A stretch of DNA of 64,000 nt from NCBI RefSeq assembly GCF_932276165.1, contig NC_063992.1, positions 1,064,001 through 1,128,000 on the forward strand. The letters run 5' to 3'. The stretch comes from Plutella xylostella (lineage: Eukaryota; Arthropoda; Insecta; Lepidoptera; Plutellidae). Positions within the stretch are counted from its first letter, which is position 1. Each line of letters opens with the position of its first letter. A program made the position numbers and the translations under genes. The notes below the pieces were generated by a model. That model worked only from the letters and a program-made list of their open reading frames with translations, was not told the DNA's origin and did no database searches. Below are positions 1 to 13,543 of this stretch, one piece after another.

Positions 1-1320
1 AATCGATTACTCGATTCTTATTCCGAGCTCTATTTCGATCATTTGTCTATGCCTTCGAGAATTACGAATCTACAGTTTCTGGCACAAATTCTGTTCTATT
101 TTTAATTCAAAAATCTAGGCAAGAATTATACGAAAATTAAAATGTAAAGTGTCTATTTAACAAAACGTTTTCTTTTGAGTTTTTTATGTAATCTGGTTTG
201 CAATATTAGTCACCGACGTCGTCTAGCCGGCGTTGTGAGTTGGTATATTTTAAATAAAACGTAATTTATGTAGCGACGACACATAATATAATTCTGTGCT
301 TAAATTCTTGACATTGACTTTGATGGAATGTAGATTTACGAAAGTACCGTGTGTGGGAGGACTGATTTAATATGTTAGTAAATCCGATACTAGGGATTTT
401 CTCACCGGGAAAAAGGTTTATGTTCGTACGTTTTTAAGGTAAACTATAGCATGTAGCATGGTTATCGTTAAGTTATAAATACCCATGTATGAATATAATA
501 CACTCGATTGAGTAATTAAGTAGAGCCAGTGACAGAATATACATATACCTAACTAGGTACAGTTCGGTTCAAATAACTTGATAGTCAAGTTCGCAGCGAT
601 TACACTTTCGTACCTTGTCAAACTTATAAATAATTTATTCATTCTTTCAATGATTGTAACTTGGTGAGATTGATAAAGCACAAAAGTGTTATCGCTGCCA
701 ACTTCAAAACTATCAAGTTGTTTGGACCCAAATGTACTTACTTAAGTATTTAAAACAGTAGCTATAAATAATTCTAAACACACAGAACGTGTTCAAATGA
801 GGAATTATAATGAGCGATAAATAAAATCGCATTTCTACTTGCATTTCAGTTAATTAGGAGATACTTAAGTTTTCTGGAACGTATAAAACCCATTAAGCTT
901 TTACTACTAGTTTCCTGGTTAACAATCTACGCAAATTAATACTTTTCAAACGTTATCCCGTTCAGTTGACAGCTGTGTGGCCAGCTTTAGAAAATTAAAA
1001 ATCACTAAACTTCTATTTATTACAACTTTTATTTAGAACTGATGTTATCTTTATCTTTAAATATCTATTTTCTACTTTAACTTTTTATTAGTATGTTCAG
1101 TTCCTCCCCTTCCCTACCTGCCTATTAAACTTCCCACTTAGCATTAGAAGAAGCCAAGCCGTCATGAATTTAAAACACACAGACCACCTATAAGCAATAG
1201 GTTTAAGCGGCTTTTGATTCAGAAAAGCCGGTTTTAAACCAGATCACTGCCAATAATTGCAAAAATAATCCCGAGATTACCGTAACCCCTTAGGCAGGTA
1301 ACACTGCCGGTAGCGGGACC
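1..1320. other. AT-rich non-coding stretch, nothing recognised
   Basis: No open frame, repeat unit or RNA gene that I can support. The sequence is AT-rich with stop codons in every frame. Confidence 0.6.
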
Positions 1321-1323
1321 CAG

Positions 1324-1460
1324 GGGGGTCACTCCATATGACGAAAAACTATGTTTCGGAGCGCTACTGCGCGAGCCACGGCTCTATCTCGTGGTATTAA
1401 ATGTCCTGATTACACAAAAGCTCTCTTTGGTTCGTTTTTCGTCAGTGTAGAGTAACCCTC
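1324..1460 (+). mobile_element. Family A inverted-repeat element (MITE-like), full copy 1
   Basis: Starts GGGGGTCACTC and ends GAGTAACCCTC, so the ends are inverted repeats that continue inward to ATGACGAAAAAC and GTTTTTCGTC on the other side. The middle holds GCGCGAGCCACG and CTCTATCTCGT, shared with the other copies. It is flanked by CAG on both sides (1321-1323 and 1461-1463), a possible 3-bp target duplication. Too short to code for a transposase, so it is non-autonomous. I could not match it to a named superfamily. Confidence 0.75.
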
Positions 1461-1463
1461 CAG

Positions 1464-4420
1464 CTCTGACGACCGCGTCTTCAATATCCCGATAAGATAC
1501 AGCGGCCATTTTAGATTCCGCGCGACCGTTTCTATGGCAACCGAGAGACGCGCGCGTAGGACGCGAATTTGTTTTTTTTCTTCCTCTTTATGACTGATAA
1601 TGATGAGCGTATTTTTTATGTCTCTGATTGACTTTGATGGTTTTTTTTACGGGGAAATAATTTAACGATTTTGTTATTGTGTGTGTCGTAGTAACGCGTG
1701 TTCTATATGATTAATTGAATCTGATTTTATCAAAGTTTATTACTTAAATATCTACATTCAGTTCACAAGTTACATAACTTTTAGTGTAACCTAATGTAGG
1801 TATATAAGAAAACGTTAAATATTAATCGTTAATTTGAATAGTAATAGAAAAAATATTTACAAGTAGGTACTTAATAAAGAAAAAAGTTTATTTTTTTACA
1901 AAATATTCGCACTAATCGTCAATTTCCTGCCGGTCTTTTTCTAAAATGTCACAGATTAAAAGCGGAATCGCAGTGAATCTCTCACAGTATATCTAAATTG
2001 AAGTGAGCATTCATAAATTGGTCCAGGACAAAGTAAAACAGGATTCCAAGCTCGAGGATAAGGTCTTTTATGTTTAATAGTCACGCAACTGTTAATGATG
2101 TAACTGAACTTAATTTATGAGGTCATTGCGACTCTGCGAATAAAACTGAGTTTACATGCTATATTATAAGTATCAAGGATTCATGTATAAAAACTCTTGT
2201 ATAAAAGTTCGTGCAGTTTTTGCCATCTGTACTTTACTAAGAATGTTTTCTCAATAAATATACGATCTAATACGTATAATTAATGAGCCGATAATGTTCT
2301 CAGGTATATCTTGACTGTGTTTACGCGTCACTCTAATTATTCTACTCTCATTTTGCTGCACGCACGCGTTGCGTGGAGGCTTAGAAAAAAAGCTAAGTTA
2401 GATAACGTTCTGTGTTCATATTGTCTCTACTAGACTGTGTGTACCATAGAGTTTGGCCCACAAATATTGTTTACTTCCCTACATCAATAACACATTTCAG
2501 TCTTTTTTCTAGTGAAAAGAGAGTCTGAGAATCTAAATTTTTGTTATGTAGATCCCAAGTATATTATAATATAAAAAATATACATGAAATACAACTGCAC
2601 TAGCGTGCCATAAAAATTTGCGGTCAGTTGTCAGTCGCTGACTAGGCAGGGTGCGGCGGACGTATACAAGGTACATTGGATATTACCTTAATTGGTAAGG
2701 CACCCTAAATGATGAATGAATGTGGTGAACCGAAAAAACTATATTCACGCTACAGGATATCTATAGATGTAGTTACTTGTTAATTCTATAATTAAGTAAA
2801 TTTCACAAATACAGACTTGCAACTCAAACACCGGGGTAAAGTACAGATGCACGGATGCTCATTGCGTGTAAACGTACTTACAACTGGCTGCAATTTAACG
2901 GCATAATGATTTGAAAAGCGAACGAACGAAATCGAACGTATTTTTCTGCATTCGTAAATTTAGAAAGCTTAACACGTTTGCTGTGTCTATTTGAATATTC
3001 ATTAGAGAAAAACTGTGATGGAAATTTGTTTTATAATTTAATTAAAACGTTTAGTGAAGTCTATTAATGATATTTTTAATTATAACTTGCCTCAATGGTA
3101 ATGGTTCTCGGAAGGTTATTTAATACATATTATAATAATGTATGTAAAATAAGGGTTACCTAAGTAGGTATATCTACCGATAGTATATTTAGGACTTAAA
3201 TAGAACATTCTACAGATAAATGAGGTAATTTTCATGCTGCGATTACTATGACTATATTTTTGCTAAAACCGAACAGAACCGTAGCCATATCCAGATGTAT
3301 TTCACGGATCCCTGTTGACTACTTGGTTGGGAGTCGCCGCGGCTCACAAGTACTCACAACTCATAATTACCTATGACCTTCATCCGCTTCATTTGTAAAA
3401 GTCTTGTACAAAGTGCGTTTACGCCGCTTTTTATTATAACTCTGAGACAGACCGGGGTAATTAAAATACAGTATCGAATTAATATTCTTTGGCTGCATAA
3501 AAAGGTTTTCGCTGCCTAGTGGACCCTTGGTTATTAATGTTTTGTTTTTTTTATTCCTTGCGATCTTGTCTATGCGTTTGTTTTTGAGATTCTGTAATTT
3601 TCTCGAGCAAGCTTTAACTTTATTAAGTTGCTATTCGGCCAGTAAAACATAAATCGGTTTTATATTTTCATTACGGTCTTAACATTTTAATTTAGTTTTA
3701 ATTACTTAAGTAGGTAGTGTAGGTATCAATTATAGTAGTAAGCTTAATGTTGTCCGTAAATTATAATAAACCTTGTTTATGGTCCTCTAATGTTTAGTTA
3801 AAGCACACTGGCACATGAGAAAATATATCATACTGTCACGGACACGAAAAGGAGACATTCTGAATTTGAATTTCAAAATCTCGCGCAAACCAGCGATCAC
3901 GAACCATCGGTGGCATTTTCATTTCGTTTTATTTTTAAACCCATCTCGCCGTGCTTACGTCTAACTTGTTATTTCTGTGTATGTCCGGTACATTTCAACC
4001 TGTATAGCTAATAATGTAGCAAAAAAGATCGTATTGCTCGATGCATTCCCACAGCGCGGCGGTTCATTTCTTTTTTTGCGCAACTAGGAGTGCAGGGGTG
4101 CTGGCGCGGCTGTTGGTATTTATTCCTTTGCATTTTTCCTGGAAGACTCAACTTGCGCTCATGGTGACATTAATGATGTAATCTGTGGTTTTTGTGATGG
4201 CACAGATAAGAATTGTTATTAATCTGTGGGGTACTTATAAAAAAGTTTATAGAGTTTTGTCTCAGTTGTGTAGTTTATTAAGAATTATCATTTTCAAAAA
4301 TATTTAACAGCAAAGATTCAAATAAACTTACAGTGCAGTGGACCTCTTTGGTCAACTTTTTTTTTAAAACATGGTGTCTGTAATCCTGCAGCCCTACAGC
4401 CTCGAGTCGTAGATAAAGCG
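1464..4420. other. AT-rich non-coding stretch
   Basis: No gene or well-formed repeat recognised. A GGCCATTTTAG YY1/Pho-like word occurs near 1507 next to a short CpG-rich patch (about 1500-1565). The remainder is AT-rich with short homopolymer runs. Confidence 0.5.
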
Positions 4421-4427
4421 TGTCCAT

Positions 4428-4495
4428 CAGCACGTGGATCGCGGGACAACCGTGCAGGAGCTGTCAGTGTCTCTGCGGTCGCCATCTTGAAAAAC
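4428..4495 (+). promoter_or_regulatory. GC-rich module: E-box plus YY1/Pho-like site, copy 1
   Basis: CAGCACGTGG contains the palindromic E-box CACGTG. About 52 bp downstream lies CGCCATCTTGAAAAAC, whose GCCATCTTG core matches the YY1/Pho recognition word. Between them is GGAGCTGTC. A second module with the same order lies about 600 bp downstream. On the minus strand the YY1 word gives AAGATGGCG, a fair start-codon context, opening a short frame (MATAETLT...), but no protein family is recognised. Regulatory function is inference from motif arrangement only. Confidence 0.35.
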
Positions 4496-5016
4496 CTTAG
4501 ACTTGCTCGCTTGATCATTGGTGAATCTAATTATTCTTTTTAATAGGTAATGCTTTTCGTAGTATAATATTCTTCATAAGTTTAAGCTTTATGATGATAA
4601 ATAAGATGACTTACGCAGATTTACAGTAAATAGTGTGTGCTAAGATTCTAAGATAATGTAGATAAAAAAGGGACTGGTCTATTTGTAGCGCAAGCTTTTT
4701 GACGTCCTTAGGCTTTCCAATGCTTTTCTTTTCTCATCTGTCTGCTTCCATCATTGCAATATATTTCTCTTGACATGATCTTGCAAAAGCACAAATCCCG
4801 TCTCGCAATTAACTTTTATTTTAACTCAATGCAACTATTCATAACTAACCTGACCATTACCATAATAAAATAACAATACTTTGGCGGCCATTTTACAAGA
4901 CACACGGCATGAGATCAGACCACCATCATGTTTCCAATTTCACGCATTCCCGGTTGCGAATATGCTGCTAAATCGCATTACCATCCCTACAACTTCACTT
5001 CGCTTGTATATTCGTT

Positions 5017-5108
5017 CAGCACGTGGCTATCCACTAGCCATGTCGGACAGGGAGCGGCTGTCGGCGTGGCGCGGTGGCGGCTGACGAGGGACGCCATCTT
5101 GGAAAAAC
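5017..5108 (+). promoter_or_regulatory. GC-rich module: E-box plus YY1/Pho-like site, copy 2
   Basis: CAGCACGTGG recurs here, followed by GGAGCGGCTGTC and CGCCATCTTGGAAAAAC in the same order and orientation as at 4428-4495, with about 23 bp of extra sequence between the end motifs. A further GGCGGCCATTTTAC word lies upstream at about 4881-4894. The two modules look like diverged copies of one element, or two sites assembled alike. A dispersed repeat containing these words is the main alternative. Confidence 0.35.
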
Positions 5109-5129
5109 TGGCGGGAATCTAGGGATTAG

Positions 5130-5514
5130 CGCTGCGTTCATGCAGCCGCGAAATGTTAAAGAGGTTTTAATCTGTGGCAGTTTGGTGGCCGGCTGTAAAG
5201 TTTTGTCTTCTTTAAAAAAATACGATAAGATCTGTTAGCATTATTAATGATTGAAGTGATTATACGAATAGTAGAGTTTACTCTTCTTAACATTTCTTTG
5301 TAATACCTATGTACTTAAAACTCTTAATGCAATTAAACAGGATTCACATAGCTAGGCATAAGTAGATCATATCGTTTCCAACTTTAATTAAGATTTTCTT
5401 TTTTAGATATGAAATAAGTGTTATTTGTAATATTCCAACACTCTAAAGAGAGCAATTAACCTTCATATAAATTAACTTTCCTTTGTTTTAACTAATTTAC
5501 TAATTTATATAGCT
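5130..5514. other. AT-rich non-coding stretch, nothing recognised
   Basis: No gene, repeat or regulatory motif that I can support. It ends where a truncated family A element begins. Confidence 0.5.
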
Positions 5515-5516
5515 AC

Positions 5517-5596
5517 AACTCTATCTTGTTGTGTTAAACGTGCCGCTTGCACGTCAGCTTCCGTTCATTAGTTTTTCGTCAGTATAGAGTAACCCT
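5517..5596 (+). mobile_element. Family A element, 5'-truncated copy 2
   Basis: Contains CTCTATCTTGTTGTGTTAA, CGTGCCGCTTGCACG and the right terminal repeat TTTTTCGTCAGTATAGAG followed by TAACCCT. The left half found in complete copies is missing. Same orientation as copy 1. Confidence 0.7.
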
Positions 5597-5599
5597 ACT

Positions 5600-6476
5600 G
5601 ATCTGCAAGTCTCGTCACCGATGGCAGTAACGATTCATCGATTCATCGGATGAAGAATCGATATTTAAGAGGGTGTATGCGCGACATCGGTCCACGGGGC
5701 GTCGTCTCGATTACTCGACCGCGGCAACGACGACTCGCGGCGATTACATTGTGCGCTTGGTGCACGAGCGGTAGCGGAAACGCCACAAAAAATATACCTA
5801 CGTATTCTTTTCTAATTTTTTATATAAAAAATACTAATGTATATGTTTATAATCAACATGGCAAGTTGTGATATACCATTGTATTTTATATACCTACTTA
5901 TGAAGAGATACAACAAAGGTTCCATCAGTGTACTTTCGTCGTCCGCTGCAACTGTCACCAAGTGTACATTCCTAAAACTCATTTCGATCCAATTCATATT
6001 CATTTCGGAAGGTCAATGGTATTTAAAACGTTTATTTGCAGATATAATACAGTTTATTACAAAATTACCTTGTTTAACTGTTTGTTCGCAATGTTCAAAG
6101 ATATTTTAAATTCAATACGTTCCTTAATTACAAAAATGTATTTTTTGCAGTTTACCTTTTATAAATGAACTTTTGGCATAAACTAGTAATTATTACAAGT
6201 TGGCAACTCGGAATTTCTACTTGAAATGTAATTTTACAAGATTAAAGCTACAATATCCTTTTAAATCATTGGATATCCATAAGATTGGATATTAAACGCG
6301 ATATCAACCGCAAAACAATTAAATTTAATCGTAACTGGATTTCAACTGTATGTCTGGGCATTAAAGTGCAATGTGGCTCGTGGGATGGCAATGTTTTTTT
6401 TTATTTTATCTGCCAGTGTGCTAGTCTTTATTTAGTATGGATGCAAAAAGAGCAGTGAAGGTTGGAAGGTTCAGTG
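5600..6476. other. Non-coding stretch with a CpG-rich patch
   Basis: A short CpG-rich patch lies at about 5680-5785, preceded by a direct repeat of CGATTCAT (5633-5650). Overlapping short frames at 5812-6168 are AT-rich and resemble no protein family; I regard them as chance. Confidence 0.5.
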
Positions 6477-6618
6477 CCAATTTCGCCATAATGGGTTAGA
6501 GCATAACCAGGGATTATTGGTTGACTTTTGACACATCTGTCAAGAATTTAGTATGTAGATGACGTATTATTGATCAACCAATACCTGGTTACGATTTAAC
6601 CGACTATGGCGAAATTGG
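6477..6618. mobile_element. Inverted-repeat element (MITE-like), 142 bp
   Basis: The left end CCAATTTCGCCATAATGG and the right end CTATGGCGAAATTGG are inverted repeats. The arms continue inward for about 45 bp with GGTTAGAGCATAACCAGG mirrored by CCTGGTTACGATTTAACC. No coding capacity. The superfamily was not determined, and only one copy was noticed. Confidence 0.7.
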
Positions 6619-9600
6619 AGCTTTTTCTGATAATATTTAGCGATCGGTTTACGATAGAGAGTATTGGATTGTTAGTTTACCTAAAGCACGTGTTAGATTT
6701 TTCCTTCGTGATGTACGATTTGTGACTAGAACTTTCTTTTTTGGCGCGCGTTGAATTCTAATGTAAGGAAAATATTGTATAAACTTATATTTTTTGTTGT
6801 ACTGAATTTTAATGAATCATAAATATGTATAGTTTTATTATACTATCAGTATTATCACACAAGATCTTTAATTATTGAATCCTATACACCTATATGTGTA
6901 TAAAACATAATTTTGTGTGATTATATGTATAGCTAACGATTTGTGGACCAAGTTTAGAAGATTCAAAATTCATAAATAAAAATGTACATCTTAAAAAAAC
7001 AAAGGTGTGTTCATACTATAAATAATATAATAATATATATAGTATGAAGTATATATATTATTTTTATATACTTACTATATTATGTTCTATCACGATGCCT
7101 TTGGTTCGCAAGCTCGTTAAACACAAAACGCGCCGGCATTCCTTATAGCGCATTTATGCAGACGTGTTTATCAAAAGTAATCTACATAATGTCTTTAAGA
7201 ATACATCCTAACACTGGGCAGTAAAGTAATAAACCAACGATGTTTTATACTAACTAGGTGGAGTGTCAGTACAAAAATAACGACTCTACAAATAACACCT
7301 CACTTCTGAGCTCTTATATTTGGACTAGTTTGATTAGAATATTTGTTTTTGTATGTTTTTTGCTTTGTTTTTGTGTGTGACAGACCATCTTGTTCGGATA
7401 TCGTTAATCTAAGTACTAGGCTTGGCGTAGGTTGGCTGGAAGAAATTTTTGGCAATAAGCCCGCCTTTGTATACGTTTTGTGTTTTGGTTTGTAACTGTT
7501 CTCTTTTATGTTTGCTTGTGTATGTGTACAAAAAAGTGTATATAAATAAATAAATAGGGTTCAGGAAGCGATATCAAAACTTGATGCACAAAATTAACAC
7601 CCGGCGTGAACAGAGTTGCTTCTCGAATCTCGAATACTTCATATAGATACACAGACACGTTAAACTTATAGCACCCCTCTTTTTCGTCGTAAAACTATTA
7701 CTGTTTTAATCAATATTTTGCTATGCAAAACTTCATAACAATAAATTTGTATTCCCACCAAAATACCTACAACATTCTCGTTCTCACTTTTATTCATTCG
7801 ATAAATATAACATTAACACAAATTTAGCAACAATATAAAGGTTAAATCGATTTGTCAACGATGCCTAACTTAATCAATAGGTAATATCATAATTTTATGC
7901 CATTTAAAACCTTTACCGAAATGGCAAATTCAGCATATCGCCGGCACAGCCTTTCTGTTGTGGCACAGAGCCTACAGATATGAGTTGTGTAAATATGAAC
8001 CATAGAGTACTCGTATGTACTTGTTTCGTAACTAGTAGCATTCGACTGTACATAGTGTACATACGAGATACATAATTTTGTTGTTCTCAAAGGTTGAATT
8101 TGAAGTTGGCACTGTGTGTGAAACGATAAATAGATTACAATGTAGCCGACATTTTAAAATTAAACGAGAAGCATCTCTACCGTAGTTAATTATTTATATT
8201 GACGAAGATAATTAAAGAAACATTATCATGTACACTAAGCATTAAAACGCGCATCATTTTTATTACAACTTTTTAATCCCAATGGCAAAAACAAAACAAA
8301 AAACTTACAAAAATACAAGTTTTCCAACGAAACCCATTTGGACCGACGACGACGTCTTCCTTTAATAAAAGCTTGAGCGTTTACTGGACGAGCGAGGGGG
8401 GCACAGGAGTTGCGGCGTAGAGGGGGGAGGTGGGAAATTATAGGGCTGTCGACGCTCAGCGGCACTTAATGACGGATGGTTGAATTGGTGGACGATCGCC
8501 CGCTTAATGAGAATGGTTGGCAGCCCTGGATCCGGCGCGCAGTGGAATCCACCCGTTCTAATTTCAAATTTCGAGTTTTTCTTTTTCTTCTGGCCAAATG
8601 GTGATGCGCAAAGAGTTTTTGAGCTTTAAAAGTAGGTCGTGTATCTCAAACTATTCTATTTTAATAATAATATTAGGTGGGTATATTGCTAATCCTACCT
8701 TATAAACTACCTGTATGTATGAAAATGTATTTTAATTCCTAAAATATATAGGTACTAATACTTAATCTACTCGGAATAGGAAAAGGATAACTATTGTGCA
8801 TCCTTGAGATTACGATAAAAGTTTTGAAAAATCCAGTTGATCGTAAAGCTAACGATAATCGCTTTAATTCGCAACTTTATGTTTTCCACGAAAACAATAA
8901 ACTTTTATGGCGGGATACCATTTTGGATTTTAAATGTGTAGTACATTTTTACATCTTTGACTCTTAAGATCTAAGCAAAATATGGAATAATATTATTAAA
9001 TTTAATTCGTATTTTATGTATTATTTGATTGCTTAACTCGATCGTAAAATGGTACTCAATAAATATGGCTACTAGGTAAGTACCTCCTAGAAGAAGTTAT
9101 ATAGGTACATATAATTATATTTTTACAATAAATTGTGATAAGCTACTTATTTTTTCTCCTTCACTTAATAATGAGAGTAACTTGTTCTTACATTATGCAC
9201 ATAGGTACATGCTTACTTACATAAAACAAAATACACGCTCTGAACTTATAACATCCCCGTTTTTACGTCCGGGGTTAAAAAAAACCTTGTGCAAGGCTGC
9301 TTCTTAATATCTTTGGAGAAATTTATCGACGTTGGCTTTTAAAAGTCGTAAGTCACATGATATTTGGTATCAAGTCGATACTGCCTTGGTTTATCTCGGG
9401 AACATAGAACCTTGGGCTTCGGTATAGTTCGACCAACTATTCACAACTTTTGCTGAGGGCGCTGCCTCCCTTTTAAACAGCAAAAAGGCGATTAGTTCAA
9501 ATAAATAGTATGTATCATAAATACAGCTTTTTCTTCGTGTTAATCTAGTGTAATTTGAAAAATTATCGCTATTCTCTTGACATGGCGTTACTAAATACAT

Positions 9601-12600
9601 ACCTCATTAATTTTGCCAGTTAAGTTGCGATTCTAACCCGAAGTTCCAGACACAGTGGTCGCAGTATACGAGGGGAAGTGTAAGCTATCATGTTTCGATA
9701 ATTTGAGCCACGCTCGCCCCTACATTAGCTGATTTATATTTAGTTCCACAGACGTGAGCTATCACTGTATATGTTTTTTTATTTATTTATTTGTGTATTT
9801 CTCCTCGCATTGATTAGCTTCTCGTGATCCTGATTTTGCTTGTGTTTGTAAAGTTATTTCGTTTCTATGGAAATGGATGAGACAGAGTAAAGTAGATAGG
9901 TGCCAGATTTATAAATGTGGTAAAAATAACAACAGTGGTAAAGAAAACTTAATAAGTGCCTTAATAAAATATGTTAGTGGCTCGTTTTCCGCGTACGACT
10001 ATGTGTATATTTTTTTACAAAAAAAAAAACGCTTAATATTATTTTTATTTTTTCTGTCAATAAACATATATAATTATACTTAATAATAATAAAATTTATA
10101 TTTTTCGAGTATTATTAAAAAATACCTAGATACAAACAAAAGATGAGATTTAATACCGTAATAGAGAATATGCAACTTTAAGTAACGATTTTAACATATG
10201 AAATTTCAGTAAAAACAACAGTCCTGTGTTCGCGAGCGCTGCCCCGCGGCCGCGGAGAATCGGCAACTTGCAATTAAACCATAAATTAACCGCCGATTCT
10301 TCATCGATTCCTCGTCGGATCGGACCGCAACCAACAATCACATTCGAACATAATAAAAGAAACAAACGAAACGAACATCGAAATGCAATGCAGCGCTTTG
10401 CATGATGTGCAATCATGTACTGTTAGACCTCTGTTCGACTGAAACCACACATTTGTGCTCTTTGGAATAAAGCCTAGGATTGTATGAGAATGTATGTGTT
10501 GTTCACGTGGCCGAGTGTACTAATAAGTATGTCTGGAAAAGGTAGCGTGTGATAAAAACGCTGATAAAATTATGATTGCTATAACAATGTTGGAGTTATG
10601 AGTGTTGAAAAGATTTAATGTTAAGCCGATTTATGTTAGCTTCTGTCTAGGTTCTACACTTTTTATTAGTGAGATACTCTTTTTTACAATGAACTAAAGC
10701 TGATTTAAAGTTTCACTACACAATTTAGGTATTCGAGATATAATAATACGAATGCAGATCTGATTGCTCGCATTACTTAATGGGTTCTATAAAACAATTT
10801 ATTTACTTGATCTAAAAGCTCATCCATTAGTTTTAGTGGTTAAGGAGCATCGAAATAATTTTATGTGATTTTTATTGCCAGAATCTAGAATCACGAGGCT
10901 AGCTTAGACAATTCGTTGATAGAACCTGTCAGTCTTTCTTTTTAAATTGGCGACACTTCCTTATAAGAAGCCATTCCGGTTTCTCAAACTATGTGAAAAT
11001 AACCATTTTGTTTCGTAATCTAAAACTATTCTTTGTTCGAACTTTAACGACGTAATTGCGGTGTCTGACTGACATAAGTTAAGAATAAAATATATAAAAA
11101 TATCATAGTGACACTTCATTCATGAAACTTATTTATAGGTATTATAACTATGCTAATGAGATGGCTAGTTCAGTTTGTTGATATATTTGATTACTTTTCT
11201 ATATATTATGAATATTGCTATATCGGCACGTTGTTTTGTTTGGGAAATTGTAAGATTTATAATTTACCTGTTAGGTATAGAGAGAGCATAATGTTCCAAT
11301 ATGGAAGAGGCTTATTACCAACTGTGCTTTCCGGGTGCATAATATAGCATAACTGCAATGTTTAGAGATTCAAATTTCAAAACAATAACCAAACTGCACC
11401 TTTGATTTTGACCTAATCGAAGTCACCTTTAGTAGTGAAATAACGACATCTTAGTAATTTATTTGAATAAACCCCTATTTTTTACTCTAAGAACCAGTTT
11501 TAAAGAACGTCGATGTCCAAAACACGATTTCCCCATCACACTAACGACCAGAATGGACTGCTCTAAAAAAAGATAACAAAAAATCGCTTACTCCAAATAC
11601 CTCTAAAATTTTCAACAAAATGCATAGACGAAACATACTGCATTTAGCAACATCATTGACTTGAATAAAAATGAAACAGCACTTGTTTTTTTCTGGAGCG
11701 TCAAAGCTGCCAGTAGTGACGATTAGGCTCTAAATAAAAACGTTTCTCTCATCGCAGAGATAACACACCTCCGCGTCCCGCGCTCAATAAATAACAAACG
11801 AGACACCGCCAGAATTAATCCAGACCTCAGGTAATACAATACAAAAATACACAATTTAAAGCTAACATTATTACTAATTCTTATTGACAGCTGCGGCCTC
11901 CATGCTCGAAGTTTGTTCTCTTTGGGTCAGTAAAAAGGTCGTCAACCTGATTTTTTTACTCGTTTAATTCTTTTAAATACACCTCTGCGTCGTTTGCATA
12001 TTATCACGGCCTGATCTTTGGGAGCTCGCGGAGATTTTACGTGAAATATTTGCCGATGACACGTTTAAGTGCACGACTTGGATAGATTTTAATCACTCGG
12101 CCGGAATCTAAAACGCGTCTGAAATTCGGGACATTTTGAGAGAGCCACTTCAAGAGTAATTGAAAAAAAATGTTCATACCTACTTTTGTTCAAAATATAG
12201 ATATAATCTTTTGTGTTTGTTTGCTAAATTAGTTTGAGCCTACACATAATAGTCTTTCTTCAGGAAACTGCTGTTACTATGGCATAGGAAAAGATGTAGT
12301 GATGTCCGCATATGCGCGCCATCCTTCTCTCGCAGCCCCTAGATGTCGCCAGGCGGCATGCGAAGAAAAAAGGCCGTCTATATCTGTCAAACTCAACCTT
12401 CATGGTTAATAGACGTTAAGCGGGAGTGGACACATACATAAACATCAAACTATACCTCTACATGGGTAGGCAGAGCCGGCAAAAAGTCAAATCAAGTGCG
12501 ATTTCGCTACAGGAGGCTCGCTATAAGTTTGATACTCGTTCTGTTTTAAATAGAATAGAAGTTGCGGCGAATGTTTAGGGAACGGTTAGTAAATTGTGAA

Positions 12601-12628
12601 AAGAGTTGTGGAAACAACAACGTTACAA
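6619..12628. other. Long AT-rich non-coding stretch with three small GC-rich islets
   Basis: No gene recognised. GC-rich islets lie at about 8380-8540 (with G-runs at 8395-8434), 10225-10260 and 12300-12370. A 20-bp word at 6746-6765 recurs exactly at 51827-51846. An AT-dinucleotide-rich tract with local inverted symmetry spans about 7015-7085. Short frames at 8235-8465 (minus) and 10150-10416 (minus) overlap the GC-rich islets but show no recognisable domain. Confidence 0.5.
8395..8434 (+). other. G-rich tract, possible G-quadruplex
   Basis: Two runs of six G (8396-8401 and 8422-8427) plus GG and GGG runs within 40 bp on the plus strand, unusual in this AT-rich sequence. Spacing between the two long runs is about 20 bp, so folding is only plausible. 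Confidence 0.3.
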
Positions 12629-12837
12629 CACTCACGGGCAATGGAAAGGTTCCACTGAGAAAAACACCAAATTACTCCTAAACGGCAAATGCTACCTTAA
12701 CGACGCCTTCTGCAACATTAAAGTACATTTAACAGAGCATCAGGATATTACCAACTAAAATCGGTAATATTTTGTTCAAATTTAACATAAAATGATTTAA
12801 AAAAAAATGTGAGTGGAACTTTTTCATTGCCCGTGAG
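12629..12837. mobile_element. Family B inverted-repeat element, copy 1 (about 209 bp)
   Basis: Left end CACTCACGGGCAATGGAAAG and right end TTTTTCATTGCCCGTGAG are inverted repeats; inside them GGTTCCACT is mirrored by AGTGGAACT. The internal sequence (AAATTACTCCTAAACGGCAA, GACGCCTTCTGCAACATTAA) matches copies at 22694 and 48128 in inverted order. No coding capacity. Other copies sit between TA dinucleotides, consistent with a Tc1/mariner-like non-autonomous element; here the flanks have decayed. Confidence 0.75.
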
Positions 12838-13543
12838 AATGAATTAAGTACCTCCGTGAATATAATTGTATTTGTCTGAGAAAACTGTGCAAAAGGCTGT
12901 GCCTGAGATTGTCTTCTGGAAACGTATTTTTAATTAATAAAACTGACACGAAACACTTACTTTGTAGGAGAATTTAAATAAGAAAGCACAATATATATGA
13001 AATGGAGGATAAGTTTAGTGTAGAGTTTAGCTGAAACATCAGTAGAGATATTTATACTATTGTACTCGTAATATTATTAATGTAATAATAATTATGGATG
13101 CTTGGTTACTATTTTTGATGTACAAGTTCTCAAAGAAAGAAGGAGGTACTGTAAGTTTAAAGGTAGGCATTTAAAATAAATTTAAGGCATTAAGTTCACT
13201 CCTTTAAAATCACATATCTCCATAATGTCGAAAAATAAGATTAACTTTTTTGCTTCGCCTCACATCTTTATGACACAAAACGGTTCTTAAGCACTAAAAT
13301 GCCGCATACAATTAATATGCTAATACACATTTTATTGGCTTTCACTCGAAAAGCTGAATCTCAAAGCTCGTACTGGATAGAGTTCATTTTATTTTGGTCG
13401 AACTTGATTTTGGTTGATCAAACCAGTTTTTGGTGATCAGGTTGTGTAAAGTATATAGGCAGAGCAATTTTATCAATAGCTCAGCATAGATTGGCCCAAT
13501 TCTAAAGTGGTTTACTTAAAAAATATGTTGTTGTTGGTTAGTG
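12838..13543. other. AT-rich non-coding stretch, nothing recognised
   Basis: No gene or repeat that I can support between the family B and family A elements. Confidence 0.5.

Noticed and set aside
10150..10416. 88-codon minus-strand frame over a GC-rich patch
   Set aside because: Cysteine- and arginine-rich sequence without a recognisable pattern; no start context or splice support.
11820..11840. Ratchet-like CCTCAG|GTAATA
   Set aside because: Short mixed sequence before the AG and a poor 5' site.
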